The position numbers were made by a program, and so were the translations under genes. A stretch of DNA of 16,879 nt, from contig DAZF01000029.1 of assembly GCA_002507205.1 (NCBI GenBank), positions 1 through 16,879 of the forward strand, read 5' to 3'. Source of the DNA: Methanolobus sp. UBA32. Its GTDB lineage: Archaea > Halobacteriota > Methanosarcinia > Methanosarcinales > Methanosarcinaceae. Positions 1-7,655 of this stretch are shown here, one piece after another; position 1 is the first letter of the stretch; the number at the start of each line of letters is the position of its first letter. The notes below the pieces were generated by a model. The model searched no databases. It saw only the letters and a program-made list of their open reading frames with translations, and was not told the DNA's origin.

Positions 1-168
1 TCCGAGATGTCTACATCAATATTCAGTACATCCGAAAGTACCAATCATTATAACTAATTTCAACCAGTTTCAAGATATAATCTCGTGAATTGCAACTTTA
101 CATATAACAGTATTTCTAAAAGTTAATTAGACTTGTTGTAATAATTGTAAAAAGATTATTGAATAAAA

Positions 169-184
169 TGTAGACTAATCTACA
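169..184 (-). terminator. Hairpin terminator candidate of the AbrB/winged-helix operon
   Basis: A perfect 6-bp stem (TGTAGA/TCTACA) with a 4-nt loop lies about 80 bp beyond the stop of the winged-helix gene. Read on the minus strand the stem is followed by a T-rich run (TTTTATT). Archaeal termination depends mainly on the T-run, so the hairpin itself may be incidental. The rest of 1-262 is AT-rich and I see no gene in it. Confidence 0.45.
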
Positions 185-262
185 AAAAATCAATCCATGA
201 TTTGCCTTTGAAATGTCAAATCAAGAAAAATTGATAAAAATGAATCAAGAATAGATGTATAA

Positions 263-583
263 TTAATGATAATCATGGAGGGTTTGTTGAACAATTTTTG
301 TTTCTGGAATGAATGGAGTTGGTCTATAAAGAATCCATTTTTCTTTTTCCTTGTCAGAAAGTGCTTTAAAATGAGAAGCATACATCCAATATATCCTATT
401 TCCTACTTCTCTTTTGTAAACATAACCTTCTTCCTCTAAAATATCCAAGTATTTCTTAACAGTTGCCCATGCAATGTCCGCTTTAGAAGATACCTGAGAA
501 GTCGTTAATTCTCTTCCAGCCTTAAACAAAACGAACATAACTGCTATTTCATATTTGTTAAAAGACTCTTCAAGTATTGACAT
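263..583 (-). CDS. Winged-helix DNA-binding protein (MarR/ArsR-like fold)
   Basis: Predicted 106-residue transcription regulator. Residues about 10-68 read as a winged helix: a first helix (YEIAVMFVLFKAG), a short helix-turn-helix (LTTSQVSSKADIAWATVKKYLDILEEEGYV, residues 27-55) and a beta wing (YKREVGNRIYWMY). The C-terminus is polar and unrecognised. I chose ATG at 583 rather than TTG at 589 because a GGTAG purine stretch sits six bases before it. It overlaps the end of the upstream AbrB-like gene by 14 bp, so the two are almost certainly co-transcribed and translationally coupled. The target is unknown; local autoregulation is the simplest guess. Its high A+T matches the neighbouring transposase and differs from the operons to the right, suggesting an accessory origin. 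Confidence 0.72.
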   Translation of the reverse strand: MSILEESFNKYEIAVMFVLFKAGRELTTSQVSSKADIAWATVKKYLDILEEEGYVYKREVGNRIYWMYASHFKALSDKEKEKWILYRPTPFIPETKIVQQTLHDYH

Positions 584-899
584 CTTCAACTACCTTTAAT
601 GTGATGGGAACTTCTCTGATAGTTTCAGTCGTAGTTTTTGTTTCTTCAATTATTATCTCTACTTCATCGCCTTTTCTTAAACTATAGTATTTACTGATTT
701 CATTTGGTATGCGAATTAAAAACTGCTTCCCATCATAACTAATTTTAACTTTCTTTTTGATCTCGTTATTATTTTGCAGAATATCTGTTTCTTCGATGTG
801 TGATTTTCTTTTTTTAAGAAATTCTGCGTTTAATTCATTGATTGGTATTCTATGGCTAGGACGCTGCGTATTTTTTAATGATCTTTTTTGATTTTCCAT
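570..899 (-). CDS. AbrB/SpoVT-like DNA-binding protein
   Basis: Small protein of about 109 residues (112 if GTG at 908 is used). The N-terminal 50 residues are charged and probably unstructured. Residues about 51-88 (counted from the GTG start) fit a SpoVT/AbrB swapped-hairpin domain: KVKISYDGKQFLIRIPNE, then the hallmark LRKGDEVEIIIEE. Such domains act as dimeric DNA-binding modules and often as autorepressors or antitoxins. The ATG at 899 has a GGAG three bases upstream; the GTG at 908 has no clear site, so the start is uncertain. It is first in a two-gene operon with the winged-helix gene. Its promoter carries a TATA box and palindromic TCGTACGA sites, possible targets of one of the two proteins. 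No toxin is recognisable, so I do not call it a toxin-antitoxin pair. Confidence 0.68.
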   Translation of the reverse strand: MENQKRSLKNTQRPSHRIPINELNAEFLKKRKSHIEETDILQNNNEIKKKVKISYDGKQFLIRIPNEISKYYSLRKGDEVEIIIEETKTTTETIREVPITLKVVEDVNT

Positions 900-946
900 A
901 GTCTCCACTCAAGCATTTTTTGCTCATAATTAAATGGCCGGAATCT

Positions 947-954
947 TATTTATA
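947..954 (-). promoter_or_regulatory. TATA box of the AbrB/winged-helix operon
   Basis: On the minus strand the sequence reads CGAAAC-TATAAATA, a good archaeal BRE followed by a TATA box. Transcription would begin about 25 bp downstream, shortly before the start codon at 899 or 908. A TCGTACGA palindrome overlaps the BRE side. Confidence 0.6.
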
Positions 955-957
955 GTT

Positions 958-965
958 TCGTACGA
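958..965. promoter_or_regulatory. Palindromic operator candidate 1 (TCGTACGA)
   Basis: Perfect 8-bp palindrome overlapping the BRE of the minus-strand TATA box. A bound protein here would block TFB/TBP. It is repeated 29 bp away, about three helical turns, so the two sites would lie on the same DNA face. Confidence 0.55.
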
Positions 966-985
966 TACTTGATAATATATCACAA

Positions 986-995
986 ATCGTACGAT
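986..995. promoter_or_regulatory. Palindromic operator candidate 2 (ATCGTACGAT)
   Basis: Perfect 10-bp palindrome sharing the TCGTACGA core of the site at 958-965. It lies between the divergent TATA boxes, about 15 bp upstream of the plus-strand TATA, so it could serve both promoters. Confidence 0.55.
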
Positions 996-1009
996 TAGAT
1001 TGGAATAAG

Positions 1010-1017
1010 TATAAATA
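1010..1017 (+). promoter_or_regulatory. TATA box upstream of the transposase
   Basis: TATAAATA preceded by purine-rich GGAATAAG (BRE-like). Predicted transcription start is near 1040, giving a leader of about 45 bases before ATG 1085. It is divergent from the regulator-operon promoter and shares the palindromes between them. Confidence 0.5.
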
Positions 1018-1084
1018 GCAATAAAACATTGCTAAGTTCGGTGATTCAAATGAAACTTGATAAAAAATAAGATGACATTTGAAA

Positions 1085-2269
1085 ATGACTGAAAAAACAA
1101 AACAAAAAAAGCTAGATGATTTCTGTTTTAGCAATCATGAAAATAAAAAAGTTATAGGATCAAAAATAGGACATGCTTTTAAAAGCATTATAAATCCTTC
1201 TATTTTATTTACCATGAAGCATAATTGTCTCTATTCAGATAGAGACATATTACATGTAGTAATGAGAGGAGCATTGACTAATAATTTTATAGAAAATGCT
1301 TCTGAATCATTAATACTTGATGGATATTCAAATGTTCCAAATGGAGATACTGTTCGTTATCACATCAAAAAAAATGACATCGATGAAATACTAAAAAGAT
1401 TCACATTTCTTTTTGACTCAATTTTTAGGGAAGCAAAAAAACAAGGGTTACTTAATGGCAAAGTTGATCTTGCAATTGATTGGACAAGTGTAAAATTTTA
1501 TGGCAAACGCGATACTAAGATGGTTGTTGGAACAAAAGCCGAGAGAGGCACAACAAAAGCTTTTCAATTTGCAACCGTAACAATTGTCGAAAAAAACAAA
1601 AGGTTTGTTCTAAGGGCACTACCACTTGAATCGCGTGATAGTGAACATTTAAAAGCTGTAGTTGAAAATCTATTGAACTATGCTAAAACAAAAGTTAAAA
1701 TCAACAGAGTTTTTTTTGATAGAGGCTTTTATTCGGTTGCTATTATTTCAACATTAAAAAAAATGGATATACAATTTTTGATGCCTGCAAAGAAATCCAA
1801 AAATATAAAAAAAATGGCAGAAAAAGTTAAATTACCAGCAACCCGGTTATATAGATTAAAATCAAAAAATAAAGGTACTTTAGTTAAATTGATTTTTGTA
1901 GAATCAGATAAAAGGTCAAAAAACAATAGCCAAACAAATGACGAAAAAGAAATAGGCGTATTTGCTACAAATATGTCTCTTGGACCAGATGAAATTAAAG
2001 ATTTGTACTTATTATATTCTAAAAGATGGGGCATTGAAACTAGCTATAGAATGTGCAATATATTTAGAACAAAAACAGCTGCAATAGACTATAGAATCCG
2101 CCTATTTCTTTTCCTATTTTCAATTATATTATACAATTTATGGGTTTTAATTAACGCTTGTATTTTTACAGATACTTTCAAGCAACAAAGTAAAGGTCAA
2201 ATAACAGCTATTAGTTTTCTATCTATAGTGGTAATTACAGTTGCATGCTCGCCCGCGGCAAACTTTTAG
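1085..2269 (+). CDS. DDE transposase, ISH3/IS4-like
   Basis: Transposase of about 394 residues. The DDE catalytic set is visible (numbered from the TTG at 1079): D134 in AIDWTSVKFYG, D214 in VFFDRGFYS and E320 in KRWGIETSYR with the Y-R pair of IS4-type enzymes. The length fits the ISH3 group common in halophilic and methanogenic archaea. ATG 1085 is preferred; TTG 1079 is in frame and neither has a clear Shine-Dalgarno. The gene is very AT-rich, but its last codons (CSPAANF) sit in an abrupt G+C-rich patch. I searched about 170 bp on the left and 80 bp on the right and found no convincing terminal inverted repeats, so this may be an element with lost ends or a stand-alone gene. All three catalytic residues are present and no internal stop is seen. 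Confidence 0.88.
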   Translation: MTEKTKQKKLDDFCFSNHENKKVIGSKIGHAFKSIINPSILFTMKHNCLYSDRDILHVVMRGALTNNFIENASESLILDGYSNVPNGDTVRYHIKKNDIDEILKRFTFLFDSIFREAKKQGLLNGKVDLAIDWTSVKFYGKRDTKMVVGTKAERGTTKAFQFATVTIVEKNKRFVLRALPLESRDSEHLKAVVENLLNYAKTKVKINRVFFDRGFYSVAIISTLKKMDIQFLMPAKKSKNIKKMAEKVKLPATRLYRLKSKNKGTLVKLIFVESDKRSKNNSQTNDEKEIGVFATNMSLGPDEIKDLYLLYSKRWGIETSYRMCNIFRTKTAAIDYRIRLFLFLFSIILYNLWVLINACIFTDTFKQQSKGQITAISFLSIVVITVACSPAANF

Positions 2270-2292
2270 TTTATTCTATTTAATTTATAAGT

Positions 2293-2310
2293 ATAGTTTA
2301 TGAAAACTAT
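2293..2310. repeat. Short inverted repeat downstream of the transposase
   Basis: Perfect 7-bp arms ATAGTTT/AAACTAT around ATGA, 24 bp after the transposase stop. It could mark an element end or a terminator, but no T-run follows and no matching copy is found at the left side. Function not determined. Confidence 0.3.
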
Positions 2311-2351
2311 GTTTAGTAATACCTAAATATCATGCATGTTATTTTTGTTAC

Positions 2352-2507
2352 ATGACAGAAATAAAAATACAAAAAGATGGCCATAAATGTGGAAGATGTG
2401 GACATGAATGGATACCACGTACTAAAATCAATGAAGATCCCATAATATGTCCAAAATGTAAATCTCCATATTGGAACAAACCACGGAAGAATAAATCAAA
2501 GAAATAG
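2352..2507 (+). CDS. Small zinc-ribbon protein (51 residues)
   Basis: The ORF starts ATG ACA GAA and ends TAG. Two knuckles define a rubredoxin-like zinc ribbon: C13-G-R-C16 and C33-P-K-C36, each followed by an aromatic residue (HEW and PYW). The C-terminus is a Lys/Arg-rich tail. Ribbons of this size are frequent in methanogens and are usually assigned to nucleic-acid binding or to interaction with larger complexes; no specific role can be given. It is convergent with the ABC ATPase gene to its right. The four cysteines at proper spacing in such a short frame make chance unlikely. A possible TATA (TTTATAAG) lies at 2284-2291, about 60 bp upstream. No clear ribosome-binding site is seen. Confidence 0.75.
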   Translation: MTEIKIQKDGHKCGRCGHEWIPRTKINEDPIICPKCKSPYWNKPRKNKSKK

Positions 2508-2631
2508 ACTAAAAAAACATACCATCCTTTATTAAACTTATAAATATAATTATTTTCAACCATTGCCAGGTTCCTGCAAATAATTAATAGAAAATTAATC
2601 TGAGCAAGGAATTTTCTTATTAGGAAAAATA

Positions 2632-3396
2632 TCAAAGGTCATTTGTCTGTAAATTAATCAGGTTTTTCAGTATCCTCTCACGTAGCATATTTGCCTCAGG
2701 ACTTGTCCTCTCATGAGGTCTTGGCAGATTCACATCAATTATCTCTTTAATCTTACCGGGACGTGCACTCATCAAAACTATTCGGTCTGCAAGGAAAACA
2801 GCCTCATCCACGCTGTGTGTGACAAAGATGATTGTGATGTTCTTCTTTTGCCATATGTCAAGTAATTCCTGCTGGAGTATATTACGTGTTTGAGCATCCA
2901 GTGCTCCAAAAGGTTCATCCATCAGCAGGACTGAAGGTTCATTGGCGAGAGCTCTCGCAATGGCAACTCTTTGCTTCATACCGCCTGAAAGTTCGTATGG
3001 GTAACTGTTCCTGAACTGTTGAAGGCCAACCAATTCTAAGTACTTTTCTGCATCCTTAAGCGCGTCCTCCTTTTTCACTCCTCCCATTCGAGGGCCGAAG
3101 ATAACATTCTCAACAACTGTTTTCCATGGGAAGAGCGAGTATTCCTGGAAAACCATGCCTAGCTCGGGTCCTGGATCTTTGATGAGCTGATTGTCCAGGT
3201 GTACTTCACCTTCGTCCGGCATGTTCAGACCTGAAATAATTCTAAGGAGACTCGTTTTTCCACAACCGGAAGGTCCGATGAAACAAACAAATTCCCCATC
3301 ATTAACATCAAGACTGACATCATCAAGTGCAACTGTGGATATTTCGTTATCTTTTGTGAATCTAAGGGAAACATTACTAACCTTTACATTGCCCAT
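2632..3396 (-). CDS. ABC transporter ATP-binding protein, SsuB/TauB/NrtD type
   Basis: A 254-residue nucleotide-binding subunit of an importer of the nitrate/sulfonate/taurine family. Every ABC motif is present: Walker A GPSGCGKT (41-48), Q-loop Q84 followed by the family-typical EYSLFPWKTVVENV, signature LSGGMKQR (136-143), Walker B SVLLMDEP (155-162) and the switch histidine H194. It starts one base after the permease stop and is the last gene of its unit. Together with the permease it would energise uptake of a small anion, most often taurine, alkanesulfonate, nitrate or a thiamine precursor in this family. The substrate cannot be read from the ATPase. No periplasmic substrate-binding protein is encoded nearby. 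Confidence 0.93.
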   Translation of the reverse strand: MGNVKVSNVSLRFTKDNEISTVALDDVSLDVNDGEFVCFIGPSGCGKTSLLRIISGLNMPDEGEVHLDNQLIKDPGPELGMVFQEYSLFPWKTVVENVIFGPRMGGVKKEDALKDAEKYLELVGLQQFRNSYPYELSGGMKQRVAIARALANEPSVLLMDEPFGALDAQTRNILQQELLDIWQKKNITIIFVTHSVDEAVFLADRIVLMSARPGKIKEIIDVNLPRPHERTSPEANMLRERILKNLINLQTNDL

Positions 3397-3397
3397 T

Positions 3398-4306
3398 TCA
3401 AATCACCAGTCCTTCACGCCATTTCAGGAGCTTACTATCGATATAATGCCTCAGTGTCCTATCTATGAAAAGTCCCAGAAAACCAAGGATAAACATGTAA
3501 ACCAGTACAAGATCCATGTTGTGCAGATAATAGTGATGCCATATCTTGTAGCCAAGTCCGTTCCTGCCGATTCCAAACATCTCCGCTGCGACCAGACACA
3601 TCCATCCTACTCCCATTGCTATCCTGATGCCTGCAGCAATTGAAGGAAGTGCAGATGGTAGGGCAACATATTGTATTAGTTCGCGGTTAGTATTGCACCC
3701 AAGTACTTTTGCAGCTTCAACGTAGACGCGGGAAACGTTCTTGAATCCTGTAAATGTGTTTATTACTATCGGGAACACAGCACCAATAAATATCAGAAAA
3801 CCAGCAGCAATTGGATTCAGACCAATCCAGATTATGGCGAACGGAATCCATGCAAGAGGCGGTATTGGTCGTACTATCTCGATCAATGGATCAACTATGC
3901 GGTCTAGCGTTCGGAACCATCCCATTATCATTCCCAGGGGGATTCCTATTAGCAGGGCAGCAAGAATGCCTATCCAGAAGTACATGAGGCTATAGATGAG
4001 ATCAACTAGCAAAACAGGGAGTTGATAGTCAAGTCCAAAAAGCTCAAGTTCTGTATTTTTTGATATGGTGCCTATGAATGCATAGGTCATATCGGTAAAA
4101 CTTGGTAGGTAGAACTTGTTCTGTACTATATAATCAGCTAAAAGTTGCCATACAAGTATGGCAAAAATAATTGAGCCTATTTCAACACTTTTGCCACTCA
4201 TGATCTGAAGATATTTTTTCATCATGAATTCTTCGAGCATACTCCAGATCGCATTGTTGGACTTAAATTTTCGTCCATAACTCCTGATTGTAGAAAATGC
4301 CTTCAT
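3398..4306 (-). CDS. ABC transporter permease, SsuC/TauC type
   Basis: A 302-residue integral membrane protein with about six hydrophobic segments (roughly 43-60, 98-130, 150-185, 225-245, 266-282). The BPD_transp_1 cytoplasmic EAA loop is clear: EAAKVLGCNTNRELIQYVALPSALPSIAAGIR (197-228). Residues IPPLAWIPFAIIWIGLNP are typical of the sulfonate/taurine/nitrate permeases. The start at 4306 is supported by GAGGG seven bases upstream. The first 35 residues are an unusual hydrophilic extension. It partners the ATPase immediately downstream and follows two small Cys-rich proteins, suggesting that these act with the imported compound. Substrate unknown; a sulfonate is a reasonable guess given the CoM genes under a related operator. 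Confidence 0.92.
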   Translation of the reverse strand: MKAFSTIRSYGRKFKSNNAIWSMLEEFMMKKYLQIMSGKSVEIGSIIFAILVWQLLADYIVQNKFYLPSFTDMTYAFIGTISKNTELELFGLDYQLPVLLVDLIYSLMYFWIGILAALLIGIPLGMIMGWFRTLDRIVDPLIEIVRPIPPLAWIPFAIIWIGLNPIAAGFLIFIGAVFPIVINTFTGFKNVSRVYVEAAKVLGCNTNRELIQYVALPSALPSIAAGIRIAMGVGWMCLVAAEMFGIGRNGLGYKIWHHYYLHNMDLVLVYMFILGFLGLFIDRTLRHYIDSKLLKWREGLVI

Positions 4307-4340
4307 AATTGTTCCCTCGTTTTGTCCAGATGGAAATTAT

Positions 4341-4745
4341 TCAGGCATCCTTTATTGCATCTATAAGTGTTTCCATATTTTTCATATTCAAGGGAGCTGT
4401 TGTATCAATCCCCAGTTCCGGGGTCATGAGTCTTACTTCTGCTTTCAGACCTACAGTATTGAGTTTCTTTGTGGCGCAGTATTCTGTACAACCTTCCAGT
4501 GCCATGATTCTGAAACCATCAGATACTGCATCTTCTACACGTCCTATCCCTTTTTCAGCATCAGCAGCTCTGTACATATTCGGCTTTCTGAAAGCAAGGG
4601 TTGTTGCTGCTAATTTTGTAAGTTTTCCATAGTCGCAAATGCCTCCACAGGCAAAAACGATGGTCTTTCTGTTCTTTGAAGATTTCTGAGCCTCACTGCC
4701 CACCGGAGGCAAAGCCTCCGTTTTTTCTGCTTTTGTAGGTTGCAT
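4341..4745 (-). CDS. DGC-domain-like putative zinc-binding protein
   Basis: A 134-residue protein resembling the DGC family of putative metal-binding proteins. After a polar 27-residue lead it has TIVFACGGICDYGKLTK (C33, C37) and later MALEGCTEYCATKKL (C86, C90). The two C-x3-C pairs and the (D/E)GC triplet are the family hallmark; here the Asp is Glu. The biochemical function of the family is not established, though members recur beside corrinoid and sulfur metabolism genes. It lies 43 bp after the preceding small Cys-rich gene and 34 bp before the permease, so it belongs to the transporter unit. The N-terminal lead may not be native, but no internal Met offers a better start. Confidence 0.7.
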   Translation of the reverse strand: MQPTKAEKTEALPPVGSEAQKSSKNRKTIVFACGGICDYGKLTKLAATTLAFRKPNMYRAADAEKGIGRVEDAVSDGFRIMALEGCTEYCATKKLNTVGLKAEVRLMTPELGIDTTAPLNMKNMETLIDAIKDA

Positions 4746-4788
4746 AAATAATCAAATCCTTCTAGAAATTGATTGACTAGTGAAAGTT

Positions 4789-5109
4789 TTAAACCTCATT
4801 GAATTCCATATCAAGACCACCTGCTTTCTTTACTAGGGATTTTGCGAGGAAACCTGCTTCCATCCTGCAGAGGTTAAGCACTGCACATGGCACAAGGCAA
4901 TTTGCAGAGCAGTCTGCTTCATGAGCTTTTTCAATAACGTAATTGTCCCTGATATCGAGGATTTCCATCATGGGAACTTCCATATGGGACATTCTCTTGA
5001 TTTTTTCGCAAGGGCTGTCGATGTCAACAATAATATTCTTCCCTTTCATTTCTCCACGTATTTTGTGAACAAAGCCGCAGAGTTTTGAATTTACAGTAAA
5101 TTCTGCCAT
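4789..5109 (-). CDS. Small Cys-rich protein of unknown function
   Basis: A 106-residue protein with six cysteines: C11, C34 and a cluster C67-x3-C71-x3-C75-x5-C81 (DCSANCLVPCAVLNLC). The N-terminal half (LCGFVHKIRGEMKGKNIIVDIDSPCEKIK) resembles small methanogen proteins of uncharacterised DUF type, but I do not recognise a defined family with certainty. The spacing suggests metal or Fe-S binding, or a thiol carrier. It is first in the unit with the DGC-like protein and the ABC importer, and a perfect 22-bp palindrome lies about 75 bp upstream. A cytoplasmic location is expected because there is no signal peptide. A role in receiving or sensing the imported compound is speculation. Confidence 0.72.
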   Translation of the reverse strand: MAEFTVNSKLCGFVHKIRGEMKGKNIIVDIDSPCEKIKRMSHMEVPMMEILDIRDNYVIEKAHEADCSANCLVPCAVLNLCRMEAGFLAKSLVKKAGGLDMEFNEV

Positions 5110-5184
5110 TTTCCATCTTCCATCATATTTGTCAAATTATCGGATCGAATTTGTTTCCGACAATTATTCATTATTATAGTACAT

Positions 5185-5206
5185 ACTTACTTACATATAA
5201 GTAAGT
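5185..5206. promoter_or_regulatory. Operator A: perfect palindrome upstream of the transporter unit
   Basis: Two 9-bp arms ACTTACTTA/TAAGTAAGT around CATA. The core TACTTA-CATA-TAAGTA is shared with the sites at 12061-12076 and, with one change, 16767-16784. On the minus strand its centre (TTATATG) could be the TATA box; another candidate, CTATAATA, lies just downstream near 5170-5178. It is most likely a TetR-family binding site controlling the Cys-rich/DGC/ABC unit. It is also about 75 bp beyond the methyltransferase stop. Confidence 0.75.
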
Positions 5207-5280
5207 TATGGTGAAATCAGATTACTTCTAAAATTTGTACATTCAAAGAAATACGCAAAAAAGTAGAATTCGGGGGATTA

Positions 5281-6363
5281 CTATCTAGTCATATGTAGAT
5301 AATACTCATCCCTTGCCCAAATAATCGCCCTTAAGTTCTCTGTTGATGTATGTGGTGCTACTCCACAGCCAGGCGCAAGCACATCTATTCCTTCCTCCAG
5401 GCATCTGATAACCTCTGATCTGACGTCATCGGGTGAGCCTAAAAGCAAAGTACCAGCTGCAGATATATTCCCAATGAGCTTCACTCCGCTTCCGAGTATA
5501 GCTCTGGCACCAGCCAGATTCTTTACTTTCTCTTCAACACTTATGCCGTTAAAACCACATTCTGCAAGTGGGTGAAGAATAGGATTTGCATTTCCGCACA
5601 TGTGCATCACCTTTATACCTTTAACATTCCTGCAAAACCGTCGATATTCCGGTACCATTATATTTTCAAAGGCAGAAGGAGGAAGCAAATCCGGACTTGC
5701 AACACCGTCAGCCAATACCACAATATCTGCTCCCTGGTTAAACAAAGAATTAGCATATTCGATGCACGCATCTGTTGCGATTCTTATGAGTTCAGTAAGT
5801 TTATCAGGGGATGTTATGCTCCAGACTAAGTAATTCCTGACTCCTGTAAGGTTAGATGCAACCACCGCAGGACCTTCTATTCCTACAATAATGGGTAATT
5901 CCTCTCCAACTTTTTCTTTTAGAAAAGCAGTGGATTCAAGTACAACCGGTATCCTTCCCCTTTCAAGAAGGTCATGTGGTACTTTAATTCCTTCAATTGT
6001 GCTCTCAGCTGGATGTGAAATTACAGAGGGCTGTCTGTCAGCGGTGCCCATATTAACTTCACATCCCGTAGCCTCGGAAAGAACGGTAAGGCAGTATGGA
6101 ATCCTGACAGCTTCAAATCCAACAGTACGGTTACCTTCGATGGCAAGCAATGCCATCTTTTCTGGATCACTATGAGACTCTGGCCAGTAAGAGCCGGATT
6201 TTTTCATAAGTTCAATAGTAGCTGTTTGAGTAAAGGAAACCGCAGGGATTTTTGATGTAGTTTTTCCATTGAAAACATCTGTAAGGTTATTTCTTAAGAA
6301 CTTGTTATGTAAGTCCTTTCCGTTCAGTCCTAAATAATTATCCTGCCACCACTGAATTCTCAT
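5281..6363 (-). CDS. UroD-family methyltransferase, MtaA/MtbA-like
   Basis: A 360-residue member of the uroporphyrinogen decarboxylase superfamily, in the branch of zinc-dependent methylcobamide:coenzyme M methyltransferases. The MtaA zinc signature is visible: H254-M-C256 in [11 protein letters not shown] and C333 in [13 protein letters not shown]. These three residues bind Zn that activates the thiol acceptor. [31 protein letters not shown] is also typical of the MtaA/MtbA region. The start overlaps the preceding gene by 4 bp (ATGA), so it is co-translated with the nitrogenase-like subunits. No corrinoid protein or substrate-specific methyltransferase is present in the window, so the methyl donor is unknown. 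Alternatives are a corrinoid-linked methyltransferase acting on another thiol, or a subunit delivering substrate to the reductase. Confidence 0.88.
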   Translation of the reverse strand: MRIQWWQDNYLGLNGKDLHNKFLRNNLTDVFNGKTTSKIPAVSFTQTATIELMKKSGSYWPESHSDPEKMALLAIEGNRTVGFEAVRIPYCLTVLSEATGCEVNMGTADRQPSVISHPAESTIEGIKVPHDLLERGRIPVVLESTAFLKEKVGEELPIIVGIEGPAVVASNLTGVRNYLVWSITSPDKLTELIRIATDACIEYANSLFNQGADIVVLADGVASPDLLPPSAFENIMVPEYRRFCRNVKGIKVMHMCGNANPILHPLAECGFNGISVEEKVKNLAGARAILGSGVKLIGNISAAGTLLLGSPDDVRSEVIRCLEEGIDVLAPGCGVAPHTSTENLRAIIWARDEYYLHMTR

Positions 6364-7655
6364 TTCAAACGAACCCCATTAATGACCTCTTCCAGAAGGA
6401 GAAGGGCACCTGAAACTCCCATATATGTTTTCGGAATAATATGGATGTAGCCTTCTTCTGGAAGCACTATCTCAATACCATTTTTGCAGCATCCTTTTGT
6501 CTTTAAAAGCTGAAGTGTACGACCATCAGCAAAGGCAATATCAGAAGACTCAAGTGAAAGATCCCTGTTCCATGCCTCACTAAAACCCTTTTCCTCTAGG
6601 AACGTTTTGAGGAATGCTGCTGTTTGAGGTTCGCTTCCAGAAAGAAGTTTCACTGCAACTGGAGCCATCCCAAGATAGGAATAAAGCCAGTGCGTAAGAG
6701 GGAATGCAAGGGAGCTTTCTGCCTGTACTGAAAAAGTGGCTCCTTTTGGAAGTCCTGAGAATGAATGGAAACGTGAGATATGTTGGTAACTTGTCTGTCT
6801 TGCTTTCCTTACCTCATCAAGAGCAGGTGCAGGGCTAATGTCCAGGACGGCTGCAACTTCCTTTAACAGATTTTCAGTAGCATCGAATCCAATAGGAGCA
6901 CCATAAGCAGAAATTACAGTGGGAATTCCAAATTTGTCCCTGTACCATTCAGCGATCCTTCTTCCATATTCTGGGAAAACTACGATATTACAGGCAGCAT
7001 CACTGGATTGTCTGATCTCATCAATGGAAGTTCCGGCAAGGAGGATGGCTCCTACTTCAAGATTCATGAGGGTTAGAAGCCGCTTTATTTCTGCAACTGT
7101 TCCTTGCCAGTGTTTATGGAGCAGAGAAATCCCCATAATATTGACTTTTTTAGGGGAGCTTTGTTGATGGGAATCTTGAAATGAGGATTGGAGTTCCAGA
7201 TGTTCCAGCAGTTCAAGAATGGTATTTTCAAATCCGTTTGATGCGGGAAGTGAAAATCCTGTTTTTTCCACAACAAGACAACGGTCTTGCATTCCTGATT
7301 TTTGAATTATACTCTTCAGATCATCTCCAACAAGGCTTGCACCCGGGGAATTAATAACAACAAGAAATCCTTTTTCTTTTGCTGCGATTGCTGCAAATGC
7401 CCTTGTGAATTTTTCCAGGGAACCACGGATGTAATCTTCACCATCCAGACAGGTGGAAGGTACCCTGGCCTGCCCGAAATAATAGTCATCCTGGAACGCC
7501 AGCGGGTCATGGGAACTTTCTCTGGGAAACTGCCTGTCTGAGAGGAAACTATGGTATAATTTGCAGCCAGTCGGTCCATTAAGGATCACGGCTGCATCCT
7601 TTATGCCTTCAACTGCAAGAATAGAGCCTGTAAAAGCGTCAGGGGAAAAAATCAA
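6360..7655 (-). CDS. Nitrogenase-component-1-like subunit (NifD/NifK/NifN-like)
   Basis: A 431-residue oxidoreductase nitrogenase component 1 family protein. It begins directly at the first cluster motif ([29 protein letters not shown]), which is shorter than NifD or NifK. C31 of GPTGC matches the middle cluster cysteine of the family. The first cysteine is replaced (Asp6/Phe region) and the third is Ser103 in [13 protein letters not shown]. Other family signals are [50 protein letters not shown] and a Rossmann-like [10 protein letters not shown]. The start is TTG 7655, supported by GGAGGTG seven bases upstream. It overlaps the fusion gene by 4 bp and the methyltransferase gene by 4 bp. It should pair with the D-like half of the fusion to make a heteromeric catalytic component. 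True nitrogenase is excluded: no nifE/N/B nearby and too few ligands. Confidence 0.85.
   Translation of the reverse strand: MIFSPDAFTGSILAVEGIKDAAVILNGPTGCKLYHSFLSDRQFPRESSHDPLAFQDDYYFGQARVPSTCLDGEDYIRGSLEKFTRAFAAIAAKEKGFLVVINSPGASLVGDDLKSIIQKSGMQDRCLVVEKTGFSLPASNGFENTILELLEHLELQSSFQDSHQQSSPKKVNIMGISLLHKHWQGTVAEIKRLLTLMNLEVGAILLAGTSIDEIRQSSDAACNIVVFPEYGRRIAEWYRDKFGIPTVISAYGAPIGFDATENLLKEVAAVLDISPAPALDEVRKARQTSYQHISRFHSFSGLPKGATFSVQAESSLAFPLTHWLYSYLGMAPVAVKLLSGSEPQTAAFLKTFLEEKGFSEAWNRDLSLESSDIAFADGRTLQLLKTKGCCKNGIEIVLPEEGYIHIIPKTYMGVSGALLLLEEVINGVRLK

Noticed and set aside
570..899. AbrB/winged-helix pair as toxin-antitoxin system
   Set aside because: The second gene is a DNA-binding protein with no toxin fold visible, so two regulators is the simpler reading.
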